This document shows positions 16,812 to 24,979 of a stretch of 64,000 nt of DNA, one piece after another. Position numbers and translations under genes: made by a program. This DNA comes from Acidobacteriota bacterium (GTDB lineage Bacteria > Acidobacteriota > Terriglobia > Terriglobales > Acidobacteriaceae), in the NCBI GenBank assembly GCA_018268755.1, contig JAFDVW010000018.1:183096-247095 (forward strand), in the 5' to 3' direction. Under the pieces are notes generated by a model. The model was not told where the DNA came from. It did not search any database and saw only the letters and a list, made by a program, of their open reading frames with translations. Positions within the stretch are counted from its first letter, which is position 1. Every line of letters starts with the position of its first letter.

Positions 16812-17441
16812 ATGCAGCGCGTGCCCAGCCTGTGTGGCGTGATTCTGGCCGCCGGCGAGTCCTCCCGCATGGGGAGTGACAAAGCGCTGTTGCTCTGGCC
16901 TCCGCAACACGGCCAGACCTTCCTGGCGCGGGCCATCGAATCGCTGTTCCCTTTCAATGACATGGTGCTGGTGGTGGCGGGAAAGAACGCGGCCCGGCTC
17001 GCGCCTATCGTCTATGCCGCGGGAGCCATGCTGGTGGAAAATCCCCATCCCGAGCACGGGCAATTCAGTTCCCTGCAGGCCGGCTTGCGGGAGGTCCTGG
17101 GCCGCGGCCGGGACGCCGCCATGATTACGCTGGTGGACCGCCCCGCGCCGCGGAGGGAAACCGTAGGCAGACTGCGCTCCGCCTTTGAAGCCGCCGTCCA
17201 GCGCGGTATATGGGCGGTGGTCCCGGAATATCAGGGCAAACACGGGCATCCCATTGTGATTGGCCGCGAAATGATCGAGGCCTTCCTCAAAGCGCCGGAA
17301 GGAGCAACGGCTCGCGAAATCGAACACCAGCACCAGTCCCTGCTTGAGTATGTGCAGGTCGACGATCCATTGGTTACACTGAATGTGGACACCCCGCAGG
17401 ATTACTCCAGCCTGCCGTCCAGCATCCCGCAGACAAAGTGA
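16812..17441 (+). CDS. MobA/MocA-like nucleotidyltransferase
   Basis: 209 aa. N-terminal LAAGESSRMGSDKALL (about 13-28) is the nucleotide-binding signature of the MobA-like NTP transferase family; VDRPAP (about 110-115) sits at the place of the usual metal-binding VDQP. The MocA branch adds CMP to molybdopterin for hydroxylases such as xanthine dehydrogenase, consistent with xdhC upstream. The HAD gene starts 13 bases downstream. Confidence 0.82.
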   Translation: MQRVPSLCGVILAAGESSRMGSDKALLLWPPQHGQTFLARAIESLFPFNDMVLVVAGKNAARLAPIVYAAGAMLVENPHPEHGQFSSLQAGLREVLGRGRDAAMITLVDRPAPRRETVGRLRSAFEAAVQRGIWAVVPEYQGKHGHPIVIGREMIEAFLKAPEGATAREIEHQHQSLLEYVQVDDPLVTLNVDTPQDYSSLPSSIPQTK

Positions 17442-17454
17442 CCCATTATTCCCA

Positions 17455-18180
17455 ATGATCAAGAAGAATCAGTCTCTCTCCCGGGCGGAACTGCTCGCCA
17501 CCGTGCTTGCTCTCAAACCTTCCCTGGCCGCTTTTGATTGCGACGGCACCCTCTGGGGAGGCGACGTAGGGGTAGGCTTTTTCGACTGGGAGATGGAACG
17601 CGGCCTGGTCTCGCAAGACGTCATCACCTACATGAAGGCCCGCTATGCCGACTATCGCGCCGGGCTGGTGGACGAAGACACCATGTGCGGCGAGATGGTC
17701 TCCATGCATCGCGGCCTGAAGGAAGACGTGGTACAGCAGGCGGCCGACGAATATTTTGAGCAGGACGGGCCGCAGCATATTTTCGCCGAAATGCAGGAAC
17801 TGGTGCGGCGGCTGCAAGACGCCGGCTGCGAGGTATGGGCGGTGTCATCTTCCAGCGAATGGGTCATCCGTTCCGGCATGAAGCATTTCGGCATTCCGGC
17901 GAACCGCATCCTGGCCACCGCGGTGGAGGTCGAGAACGGCCTGATCACCGACCGCTTTCTGCGGATTCCCTCCGGCGATGGCAAGCCGGAAGCCATTCTG
18001 GAAGTGGCGCGGCGCAAGCCCGACGCGGCCTTCGGTAATTCGCGCTGGGACGCGGCCATGCTGCGCATTGCGCGGCATCCTTTTGTCGTGAACCCGAACC
18101 GCGACCTGGAAGAGACCGCCCACGCCGAGGGTTGGCCGGTCTACTGGCCGGACAGCACAAAAAAGCAGAGCCACGGGTAA
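17455..18180 (+). CDS. HAD-superfamily phosphatase, phosphoserine-phosphatase-like
   Basis: 241 aa from the ATG at 17455. Motif I DCDGT (Asp28 nucleophile, Asp30), motif II in VSSSSE, a Lys in GDGKPEA and motif IV in GNSRWDAAM are visible, with a helical cap between motifs I and II. Close in pattern to SerB-like HAD IB enzymes. The substrate cannot be read from the sequence; the gene may be cotranscribed with the mocA-like gene. Confidence 0.8.
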   Translation: MIKKNQSLSRAELLATVLALKPSLAAFDCDGTLWGGDVGVGFFDWEMERGLVSQDVITYMKARYADYRAGLVDEDTMCGEMVSMHRGLKEDVVQQAADEYFEQDGPQHIFAEMQELVRRLQDAGCEVWAVSSSSEWVIRSGMKHFGIPANRILATAVEVENGLITDRFLRIPSGDGKPEAILEVARRKPDAAFGNSRWDAAMLRIARHPFVVNPNRDLEETAHAEGWPVYWPDSTKKQSHG

Positions 18181-18345
18181 TACAGATTCTACGGATTGTT
18201 ACTTATAGAACCTTGTTTGCAGACATTCAGGATCTTGTGAAAAAGCAGGTTCCTCGCGCACAGAACACGCTCGGAATGACAAGGGGTGAAAGACGAATCC
18301 GTGAAATCCCTGCCTATCCGTGGCGTTGTTTTCTACAATAGCGCC
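18181..18345. repeat. Intergenic repeats ahead of the IscU-like gene
   Basis: Words CCACGGGTAATACAG, ACAGAACACGCTCGGAATGACAAG and AATCCGTGAAATCCCTGCC TATCCGTGGC belong to the families at 16421-16786. They also provide a spurious in-frame ATG (18286) upstream of the real start of the next gene. Confidence 0.65.
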
Positions 18346-18708
18346 ATGTATTCCGCACAGGTGCTCGACCACTTTCAGAATCCCCGCAACCCGGGAGAGG
18401 TGGCTGCCCCCGATGCTGCGGTGCAAATCAGCAACCCGGTGTGCGGCGATGTCCTGAAGCTGACCCTCAAAGTAGCGCATGGCCGCATCGCCGAAGCCCG
18501 CTTCCTCGCCAAAGGCTGCGTGCCGGCCATGGCTTGTGCTTCCAAACTTACCGAGCTTCTCGCGGGAAAGAGTCTGTCTGATGCTGGGCGGCTAAGCCGC
18601 GAGGAACTGGTCGAGTCCCTGGGAGGTCTGCCGGAAGCCTCCGCCCACGCCGGACATCTGGCGCTGGACGCCCTACACGCCGCCCTGGCCAAAATCGGCC
18701 AGAGATAA
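18346..18708 (+). CDS. IscU/NifU-N-like iron-sulfur scaffold lacking the third Cys
   Basis: 120 aa from the ATG at 18346, where the IscU pattern MYSAQVLDHFQNPRNPG begins; upstream in-frame codons come from repeat DNA. Cys33 in NPVCGD and Cys58 in KGCVPAMAC match the first two cluster ligands. The third, Cys of HCSxLA in IscU, aligns with Ala102 in HAGHLA; an extra Cys64 is present. A cluster might use His101, His104 or Cys64, or the protein may have another role. No iscS neighbour. Confidence 0.82.
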   Translation: MYSAQVLDHFQNPRNPGEVAAPDAAVQISNPVCGDVLKLTLKVAHGRIAEARFLAKGCVPAMACASKLTELLAGKSLSDAGRLSREELVESLGGLPEASAHAGHLALDALHAALAKIGQR

Positions 18709-18975
18709 ACGCCACGGATAAGCACGGATATTACGGATTCGTTTTTATCTTGTCATTCCGTGCGCGAGCAACCTGCTTCTCTCCCAGAAAACGCGGATTC
18801 CTCACCGCTCATGCGGTTCGGAATGACAAGAATTGGGGAACGCCCCAGAATGGCAAACGGCTGGGAGAAGGCAAAATGAGAAATCGCCAGCTACATTCCA
18901 TCGAAAAACCTATCCGTGCCATCTGTGCAAATCCGCCGCCGGATAAAAATCGGCAACTCGCGGTAACATAGGGAC
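18709..18975. repeat. Intergenic repeats between the IscU-like and BtuF-like genes
   Basis: Contains ACGCCACGGATAAGCACGG, CTTGTCATTCCGTGCGCGAG and CCTCACCGCTCATGCGG-TTCGGAATGACAAG, the last a variant of the block at 16517 and 16662, then CTATCCGTGCCATCTGTGC. No gene seen. Confidence 0.7.
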
Positions 18976-19827
18976 GTGCCCACGTCCGCCGACCACTCTC
19001 CCCAACGCATCGTCTGTCTGCAACCCAGCGCCACCGTGATTCTGCAGTTGCTGGGACAACTGCATAAAGTCGTGGCCTGCACGAAGTATTGCCTGGCGGT
19101 ATGTCCCGAGGCCGGCGGCGGCGACCGCTATATTGTGGCCGATTCCTGGCTGGCCCATACCGAAGAAATCCTGGCAGCCCGGCCTGACTTGGTGGTGGCG
19201 TCTGTCCCCTATCAGGAGCGATCGGTGATTGAGATTCTGCGCGCGGGCCGCCGCTTTCTGGGCTTTGCTCCTCGCACTCTGGCCGACATTTATGGCGACA
19301 TCGCGCTGCTGGGGGGAACGCTCGGGGTTGCGCCGCGGGCGGAGCAGATCATCGCCGCCATGCAGCGCGTCATTGCGGCCACCCGGGCCTGCGTGCAAGG
19401 CCAACCGCGTTTGCGCGTCTATTGCGAGGAGTGGGGCAAGCCGCTCATCGCCTCCCAGCCCTGGGTAGCCGAGTTAATCGAGGCAGCGGGCGGAGAGTTC
19501 CTGGGCGAGCCCGGCATCCAGACCACAGCGGAAGCGGTTCTGGCCGCCGACCCGGACGTCATCTTGGCCGCATGGTGCGGGGCGGGCGACCGTGTGCCCC
19601 TGCGCAAGATCGTGCGCGACCGCGGCTGGGAAGGCATGCGCGCGGTGCAGAACGAGCGCGTGTATTGCATTCGCGATGAGTATCTGAATACGCCGGCGCC
19701 TACCCTGCTGCAGGGGTTGGAGGCCATAGCCGCGGCCATCCACCCGGAGCTTTTCCCCCAACCTTCGGACCTGAGATGCATCGCAGCCGAGCCGGTCCCG
19801 CAAGACCAGGAAGCCCTGGCGAGCTGA
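18976..19827 (+). CDS. BtuF-like substrate-binding protein without signal peptide
   Basis: 283 aa, GTG start. Periplasmic-binding-protein fold of the BtuF/FepB type: IVCLQPSATVIL at the N terminus, LAARPDLVVASVPYQ (about 58-72), and ILAAWCGAGD later. No signal peptide or lipobox is visible, and no permease or ATPase gene adjoins, so export is doubtful; cytosolic members of this family occur. It starts the row continued by the fRMsr, thioredoxin-like and MutT genes (13 bases to the next gene). Ligand unknown; cobalamin is only suggested by family. Confidence 0.75.
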   Translation: MPTSADHSPQRIVCLQPSATVILQLLGQLHKVVACTKYCLAVCPEAGGGDRYIVADSWLAHTEEILAARPDLVVASVPYQERSVIEILRAGRRFLGFAPRTLADIYGDIALLGGTLGVAPRAEQIIAAMQRVIAATRACVQGQPRLRVYCEEWGKPLIASQPWVAELIEAAGGEFLGEPGIQTTAEAVLAADPDVILAAWCGAGDRVPLRKIVRDRGWEGMRAVQNERVYCIRDEYLNTPAPTLLQGLEAIAAAIHPELFPQPSDLRCIAAEPVPQDQEALAS

Positions 19828-19840
19828 GGGAGAGAGCCAC

Positions 19841-20326
19841 ATGCCATCCGCTGGTACCCAGGAAATTATCGAGGCGGTCGAACGCCAGTTGTCCGCCGTA
19901 AGGTCGGCGGAGGAATTGATGACCTTCATCACCCGGCTGCTGCACGAGCGCATGCTGGAATACAACTGGGTGGGTTTTTATATGATCGAGGAACAAGCCG
20001 GTCGCGAGCCCATGCTGGTTCTGGGACCGTACCGGGGCGCGGTGACGCCGCATACCCGCATTCCACTGAACCAGGGAATTTGCGGGGCGGCAGCTTCCAG
20101 CGGCCGGACCGTAGTCGTGGACGACGTTTCTACCGACGCGCGCTATCTGGCCTGTTCTATCGAGACCAAATCGGAAATTGTCGTGCCCATCTTCGCCAGG
20201 GGAAAAGTCGTGGGAGAACTCGACATCGACAGCCACTTCCCGGCCGCCTTCCAGGCGGCAGACCGCGAAATCGTGGAATACTGCGCCGCTCAAGTGGGCA
20301 AGTACCTGGAGGCCTCGCGGGCATGA
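19841..20326 (+). CDS. msrC: GAF-domain free methionine-(R)-sulfoxide reductase
   Basis: 161 aa, whole length one GAF domain. The fRMsr pattern is clear: YNWVGFYMI, LVLGPYRG, NQGICGAA, YLACS, SEIVVPI and GELDIDS. Of the three Cys of the E. coli enzyme, the catalytic Cys118 and Cys94 correspond to Cys105 and Cys81 here; the position of Cys84 is His71. Reduction of free Met-R-sulfoxide needs thioredoxin, and a thioredoxin-like gene follows after 10 bases. Confidence 0.85.
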   Translation: MPSAGTQEIIEAVERQLSAVRSAEELMTFITRLLHERMLEYNWVGFYMIEEQAGREPMLVLGPYRGAVTPHTRIPLNQGICGAAASSGRTVVVDDVSTDARYLACSIETKSEIVVPIFARGKVVGELDIDSHFPAAFQAADREIVEYCAAQVGKYLEASRA

Positions 20327-20336
20327 GGAGGCCGGC

Positions 20337-21338
20337 ATGAGAGTGGAAAAAGGGCAGGTGCGCGCGCCGGAAATCGGGCGCATCTGGCTGAACTCCTCGC
20401 CTTTGAGCCTGCACCAGCTGCGCGGCCGGGCCGTGCTGATCGACTTCTGGGACTACACCTGCGTCAATTGCATTCGCACGCTGCCCTACATTAAAGCCTG
20501 GCATGAACGGTACCGCGACAAGGGCCTGACCGTGATCGGCGTGCATACCCCGGAATTCACCTTCGCGCAGTATGAATCCAACGTCGAGCGCGGCGTGCGC
20601 GAGTTCGAGCTGACCTATCCTATTGTGATCGACAGCAACTATGAGCTGTGGAAGGCATTTGCCAATCGCGGCTGGCCTACCAAATATCTGCTGGATCACC
20701 AGGGCTACCTGCGTTATGGCCATGTCGGCGAAGGTGCGTATGCGGAGACCGAAGAGACAATTCAGGAACTTCTCCGCGAAATCGATCCGGCGGTGGCCTT
20801 GCCTCCCGTAATGGATCCGGTGAGGGCCGAGGACCGCGCCGGGGCCATCTGCTATCCCGCGACCCCGGAGTTGTATCTGGGGCATCGCCGCGGGCGCATC
20901 GGCAATGCCGGCGGATTTCAGGAAGACCAGATCGCGAAATACGCCTTCTCCGGCAAGCTGGAGGAAAACTGTTTCTATGCCGCCGGCGAATGGGCGTCCA
21001 CTGTGGAATACCTGGAGGCGGCCGGCGAGGGAGAGCATCGCATCGCGCTGCGCTATCGCGCGGCCGGAGTCAACCTGGTGATGGCTGCCCCCCGCGGCGG
21101 CAGCGCGGAGGTGGTGGTGCGGCAGGATGGCAAACCCCTCCCCGCCTCGGCGGCCACGCCGGAAACACGTTTCCGTTCGCCAAACGGCGAACCGGAGAGT
21201 TTTGTCGTAGTGCAGCCCGCCCGCATGTATACACTGGTCAAGAACCTCGACTTCGGCGAACATACGCTGGAGTTGCTTCTTCCCGCGGGCGTGGCCGGGT
21301 TCGCGTTCACCTTTACGTCGTGTGTCGATTCCAATTGA
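20337..21338 (+). CDS. Thioredoxin-like protein with DipZ-type C-terminal domain
   Basis: 333 aa from the ATG at 20337, with GAGGAGG just upstream. An N-terminal TlpA/redoxin domain (about 8-140) has the active site WDYTCVNC (Cys42, Cys45) and the cis-Pro region NRGWPTKYLL. The C-terminal part (about 165-330) is a beta-rich domain as found after the thioredoxin domain of DipZ-like proteins, without the membrane part. No signal peptide, so probably cytosolic. Its position between fRMsr and MutT suggests it supplies reducing power in oxidative-damage repair. Confidence 0.85.
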   Translation: MRVEKGQVRAPEIGRIWLNSSPLSLHQLRGRAVLIDFWDYTCVNCIRTLPYIKAWHERYRDKGLTVIGVHTPEFTFAQYESNVERGVREFELTYPIVIDSNYELWKAFANRGWPTKYLLDHQGYLRYGHVGEGAYAETEETIQELLREIDPAVALPPVMDPVRAEDRAGAICYPATPELYLGHRRGRIGNAGGFQEDQIAKYAFSGKLEENCFYAAGEWASTVEYLEAAGEGEHRIALRYRAAGVNLVMAAPRGGSAEVVVRQDGKPLPASAATPETRFRSPNGEPESFVVVQPARMYTLVKNLDFGEHTLELLLPAGVAGFAFTFTSCVDSN

Positions 21339-21369
21339 GCAGCAGTCCTCGGGGAGCTCTGGCAAATCC

Positions 21370-21762
21370 ATGAAACGTGTGGTCGCGGGTTTGATCGTGA
21401 AAGACGGAAAAATTCTGGTCTGTCAACGCACCAAGCACCAGACCATGCCGTTGAAGTGGGAATTCCCCGGCGGCAAGATCGAGGAAGGCGAGCAGCCGCG
21501 CGATGCGTTGCGCCGCGAACTGGAAGAAGAGCTCGGTATTCACGCCAACATCGGCGATGAAGTGGCGCGCATCAAGCATGAATATCCTAACGGCGGCGCG
21601 GTGGAACTGCGCTTCTTCGCCGTGCCTGCCTACGAAGGCGAGCTGGAAAACCGCATCTTCCGCGACATGCAGTGGGCGGAGCGCTCGCAACTGCCCACAT
21701 TCGACTTTCTGGAAGCGGACCTGACCCTGGTGCGGGATTTGGCGGCAGGAAAAATCCTGTAG
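21370..21762 (+). CDS. mutT: Nudix hydrolase, MutT-type 8-oxo-dGTP diphosphatase
   Basis: 130 aa from the ATG at 21370. The Nudix box is intact (GGKIEEGE, then RRELEEELGI, about residues 35-57). The N-terminal VVAGLIVKDGKILVCQR and WEFPGGK match small MutT proteins that remove oxidised dGTP. Downstream, a repeat tract separates it from the convergent Nramp-like gene. Confidence 0.88.
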   Translation: MKRVVAGLIVKDGKILVCQRTKHQTMPLKWEFPGGKIEEGEQPRDALRRELEEELGIHANIGDEVARIKHEYPNGGAVELRFFAVPAYEGELENRIFRDMQWAERSQLPTFDFLEADLTLVRDLAAGKIL

Positions 21763-21784
21763 GGGCCACCTTGCAGAGCACCCG

Positions 21785-21860
21785 CTCTGCTTGTGTGGGC
21801 ACGGGCTCTGCTTGTGTGGGCACGGGCTCTGCTTGTGTGGGCACGGGCGTCTCGCCCGTG
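21785..21860 (+). repeat. Three tandem 21-bp units ending in the palindromic repeat
   Basis: The unit CTCTGCTTGTGTGGGCACGGG starts at 21785, 21806 and 21827; the last runs into CACGGGCG-TCT-CGCCCGTG (21842-21860), an 8-bp stem. It lies between the converging mutT and Nramp-like genes. It shows how the repeat grows by slippage of its left half. Confidence 0.9.
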
Positions 21861-21996
21861 CGTCGGCCTAGAAGAAGCTGGCAGGGGCCAACCCTCCACG
21901 CCCCGCCACCCCAGCCCAGGAGACCACCTTCAGGCTTAAGAACAGGGGCGGGAATCCATGATGCCGAGCGGGCGAGAGGTCACGCTCCCGCACGAC

Positions 21997-23292
21997 TCAG
22001 AGCGAAGCCCGCAAAGTCCAAAACCAGGCCACGGTTAGCCCGATCATGACCACGGTCGTCGTCCAGGCCACCACATTGTAAGTGCGGGAAACTACGAACT
22101 CTCCCATCAGTTCTTTCTTGTTCACCAGCAGCAACATGAAGATCAGCACAAAGGGCAGCACGATGCCGTTGACCACCTGCGAGAGGATGGAAATCTTCAC
22201 CAGGGGCAGGTCCGGCATGAGGATGACGCCCGCCCCGGCCACGATCAGGATGGTGTAGAGCCAATAAAATACCGGGGCCTCGCCGAATTTCTTATCCACA
22301 CCCGATTCAAAACCCAGTCCTTCGCATACGGTGTAGGCAGTGGAGAGAGGCAGAATCGACGCCGCGAACAACGACGCATTAAACAGCCCCATGGCAAACA
22401 GGATGTAGGCGTAGTCGCCGGCCAGAGGGCGCAAAGCCTGCGCGGCATCGGCCGCGTCCCGGATGTCGCGGTGGCCGTGGGCATAGAGCGTGGCGGCGCA
22501 AGCCACAATGATGAACCAGGCCACAATATCGGTGAAAATGCAGCCCGCAATCACGTCCAGGCGCGAGGCCCGGTACTGGCGCTTGGTCACGCCCTTCTCC
22601 ACAATGGAGGCTTGCAGGTAAAACTGCATCCAGGGCGCAATGGTCGTACCCACCAGGCCGATCACCATATACAGATACGGCGTGTAATGGAAGGCGGCCG
22701 GCGTGGGCGGCTTAACGGTGCCCAGCATGGCGTCGAGCCAGGCCGGCTTGGCCAGGAATCCCGCCACGATGTAGGTGAAGTAAAAGAACGAGGCGGCCAG
22801 GAAGACCTTCTCCACACTCTTGTACTGCCCTTTGACCACGATCAGCCAGACCACCACGGCGCAGATGGGAACAGTCACATAGCGGGAGAGGCCAAACAGC
22901 TCCAGGCTGCTGGCGATGCCGGCGAATTCGGTGACCACATTGCCGAAATTGACCACCAGAATGCCCAGCATCATGAAGAAGGTGATGCGCAGGCCGAATT
23001 CCTCGCGAATCAGGTCGCTCAAGCCCTTGCCCGTGACCGCGCCCATGCGGGCGGCGATTTCCTGCACTACGATCAGGGCAACTGTGATGGGGACCATGGT
23101 CCACAGCAGCAGGTGGCCGAATTGCGCGCCGGCCGCCGAGTAGGTCCAGATGCCACCGGCGTCATTATCGACATTCGCGGTAATGAAGCCCGGGCCCACC
23201 ACCGCAAAAAAGATCAGCAGCCGCGTCTTCCAGCGTCGAAACAGCTTCATGGGCGCACGTGGTAGAAAATGCGAGAAAAGACTGCCCAGCAT
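21997..23292 (-). CDS. Nramp-related transporter with altered metal site, candidate Mg2+ carrier
   Basis: 431 aa, about 11 transmembrane helices; an alternative start is the ATG at 23250. The frame aligns with Nramp/SLC11, but the helix-1 motif DPGN reads DAGG (Asp44-Gly47) and the helix-6 MPH reads APW (Ala219-Trp221). Loss of the Asn and of the soft-metal-binding Met are the changes known in Nramp-related magnesium transporters, which discriminate poorly against Mg2+. The preceding gene encodes MgtE-N and CBS domains, the Mg2+-sensing part of MgtE, 69 bases upstream on the same strand. Mn2+/Fe2+ transport is therefore less likely than Mg2+. Confidence 0.85.
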   Translation of the reverse strand: MLGSLFSHFLPRAPMKLFRRWKTRLLIFFAVVGPGFITANVDNDAGGIWTYSAAGAQFGHLLLWTMVPITVALIVVQEIAARMGAVTGKGLSDLIREEFGLRITFFMMLGILVVNFGNVVTEFAGIASSLELFGLSRYVTVPICAVVVWLIVVKGQYKSVEKVFLAASFFYFTYIVAGFLAKPAWLDAMLGTVKPPTPAAFHYTPYLYMVIGLVGTTIAPWMQFYLQASIVEKGVTKRQYRASRLDVIAGCIFTDIVAWFIIVACAATLYAHGHRDIRDAADAAQALRPLAGDYAYILFAMGLFNASLFAASILPLSTAYTVCEGLGFESGVDKKFGEAPVFYWLYTILIVAGAGVILMPDLPLVKISILSQVVNGIVLPFVLIFMLLLVNKKELMGEFVVSRTYNVVAWTTTVVMIGLTVAWFWTLRASL

Positions 23293-23361
23293 AAACGGAG
23301 TTGAGGATTCTGGATAGTGCCCCGGAAAAGAACAATCTCGCGAGGACGGGAAAGAGGGGGC

Positions 23362-24618
23362 TTAGAGCTTTTCTCGCAGCAGGCTGATGATGTCGTCGGA
23401 GGTCACCACCCCGGTCAGTTTATTGATGTCATCCACCACCGGCAGGGTCTGCAGGTTGTATTTATCGAAGAGTTCGGCCACTTCCTTTTCCCCCGCATCC
23501 GGATGGCAGGAGATGAGCGGCTCCTGGGTAAGAGACAGCAGCGGGTCTTCCGGCTGCGCCAGGACCAGCTTAATCAGCGGCACCGCCCCCACCAGAATGC
23601 CCTTGGAATCCACCAGGTAGATGGTGTTGACCGTCTCTACCCCGCCCTCGAACTGGCGCAGCGCCTCCACCGCATCGTGGGCCGAGGCGTTCACCCACAA
23701 CGACAAAAACTCGGTGTTCATGCGGCCGGCGGCGGTGTTTTCCTTGAATTCGAGGAGTTCTTCCATCTCCTGCCGGCCTTCGGGCTCCATCTCCTGGAGA
23801 ATTTCCGAGGTGCGCTCTTCCCCCAGGTCGGCCAGCAGGTCGGCGGCGGCGTCGGGCTCCATCTCTTCGACGATTTCCGCGGCGCGCTCGGAATCGAGGG
23901 ACTCGACAATCGACTTCTGCACTTTGGGCTCGACTTCTTCCAGGGCGCCGGCGGCCACTTCCTCATCCAGGGTTTGAAATACTGCTTCGCGCTCGTCGGG
24001 CGCCAGTTCTTCGATGATGTCGGCGATATCGGCGGGATGCAGCTTGGCCAGACGTTCGTGGGAGATCTTTAGCTTAACGCGACGCGCCGGGTCGGTCTCG
24101 ATCAGGTCCACGAAGTCCCAGGGAATCATGCGCGGGGGAAGCTGGCGCAGCAGGGGCTGCAGCGCCGTGTGCGGCACCACTCCCTTGAGCAGACGGCGCA
24201 CCGCGCCGCGCATGCCCACGTCCACCGAACCGATTTTGAGGACGGTGTGGTTCTCGGAGAACTCCTGATGCAGATCGACATCGTTGACGCGGACCACTTT
24301 GCGGCCGTGCACGTCGATCACCTGTTGGTCGAGTAAGTCGCGCTCCAGCAGGAACATACCTTCCGCGCCGTCGGCCGGAGCCCAATCGGCGGGAGCGGAG
24401 GTGGTGTGAATGCCGCCATTCACCGACTGCACCGCCTGAAAAGGGACTAGGCGATTCCCCTCCCGGGTGCGGACAATGAATGTGGAAATCCGGGCGCGAT
24501 CTTCCTGGGGGGTGAGGGCCAATTCGCGCACCCGTCCATGGTGCTTACCGGTGGAATCGAACACCGGCGCCCCCAGCAACTCGGTTAGCGCGACCATGGA
24601 CATAGCAAGCTTGAGCAT
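23362..24618 (-). CDS. Soluble PRC-barrel / MgtE-N / CBS-pair protein
   Basis: 418 aa, no membrane helix. Order: PRC-barrel-like region (about 10-80, possibly a second to about 165), acidic MgtE-N helical superhelix (about 190-290, repeats such as LHPADIADIIEELAPDERE and EEMEPDAAADLLADL), then two CBS domains (about 300-355 and 360-416). In MgtE these cytosolic domains bind Mg2+ and gate the channel; here the channel is absent and the next gene is an Nramp-related transporter. Probably a regulatory partner of it. The start is uncertain (ATGs at 24618, 24603 and 24597). Confidence 0.88.
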   Translation of the reverse strand: MLKLAMSMVALTELLGAPVFDSTGKHHGRVRELALTPQEDRARISTFIVRTREGNRLVPFQAVQSVNGGIHTTSAPADWAPADGAEGMFLLERDLLDQQVIDVHGRKVVRVNDVDLHQEFSENHTVLKIGSVDVGMRGAVRRLLKGVVPHTALQPLLRQLPPRMIPWDFVDLIETDPARRVKLKISHERLAKLHPADIADIIEELAPDEREAVFQTLDEEVAAGALEEVEPKVQKSIVESLDSERAAEIVEEMEPDAAADLLADLGEERTSEILQEMEPEGRQEMEELLEFKENTAAGRMNTEFLSLWVNASAHDAVEALRQFEGGVETVNTIYLVDSKGILVGAVPLIKLVLAQPEDPLLSLTQEPLISCHPDAGEKEVAELFDKYNLQTLPVVDDINKLTGVVTSDDIISLLREKL

Positions 24619-24979
24619 ACTGAACTAGCGCGCGGGAATCCAGAGAGTGCGGCGCTTTTTGTCTCGCAATCGGCAAATCGCCGCAACATGTCTGCCAGTC
24701 ATCCTTCGTCCGCCGTTCTCCGCGTCCCGGCGGCGGCAAATTTTGAGCCAAAATCTCCCCGGAGTTTCCTGCCGGGACGCCATCTCTTGCACAATTGCTC
24801 CGCTGGGACACGAAAATGGGCGTTGCTTGCGCCTTTCTTGGCGCAGAACATTGACATTTGCCCGCTGACAAGCGAAACTACCGCCTTTACTGCTGTTTCC
24901 GGGCTATACTCGTGGTGTACCCAAGACTTGGAAACAATTTGCAGGCTTTGCCAATCCCTGATCGTTTTGAACCTTTGCT
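24619..24979. other. Divergent intergenic region, no gene seen
   Basis: Between the MgtE-N/CBS gene and the RsbW-like gene. Plus-strand promoter-like elements are a perfect TTGACA at 24851-24856 without a good -10 at the right distance, and TATACT at 24905-24910 without a good -35. No ribosome-binding site is evident before the ATG at 24980. No repeat of the families seen elsewhere. Confidence 0.5.

Noticed and set aside
18709..18975. Cobalamin riboswitch ahead of the BtuF-like gene
   Set aside because: No B12-box-like sequence; the gap consists of dispersed repeats.
21785..21860. Possible CRISPR array
   Set aside because: The three 21-bp units are directly adjacent with no spacers, and no cas genes are in the window.
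21997..23292. Ordinary Mn2+/Fe2+ transporter MntH
   Set aside because: The metal-site motifs DPGN and MPH are not conserved, so the symbol mntH would mislead.
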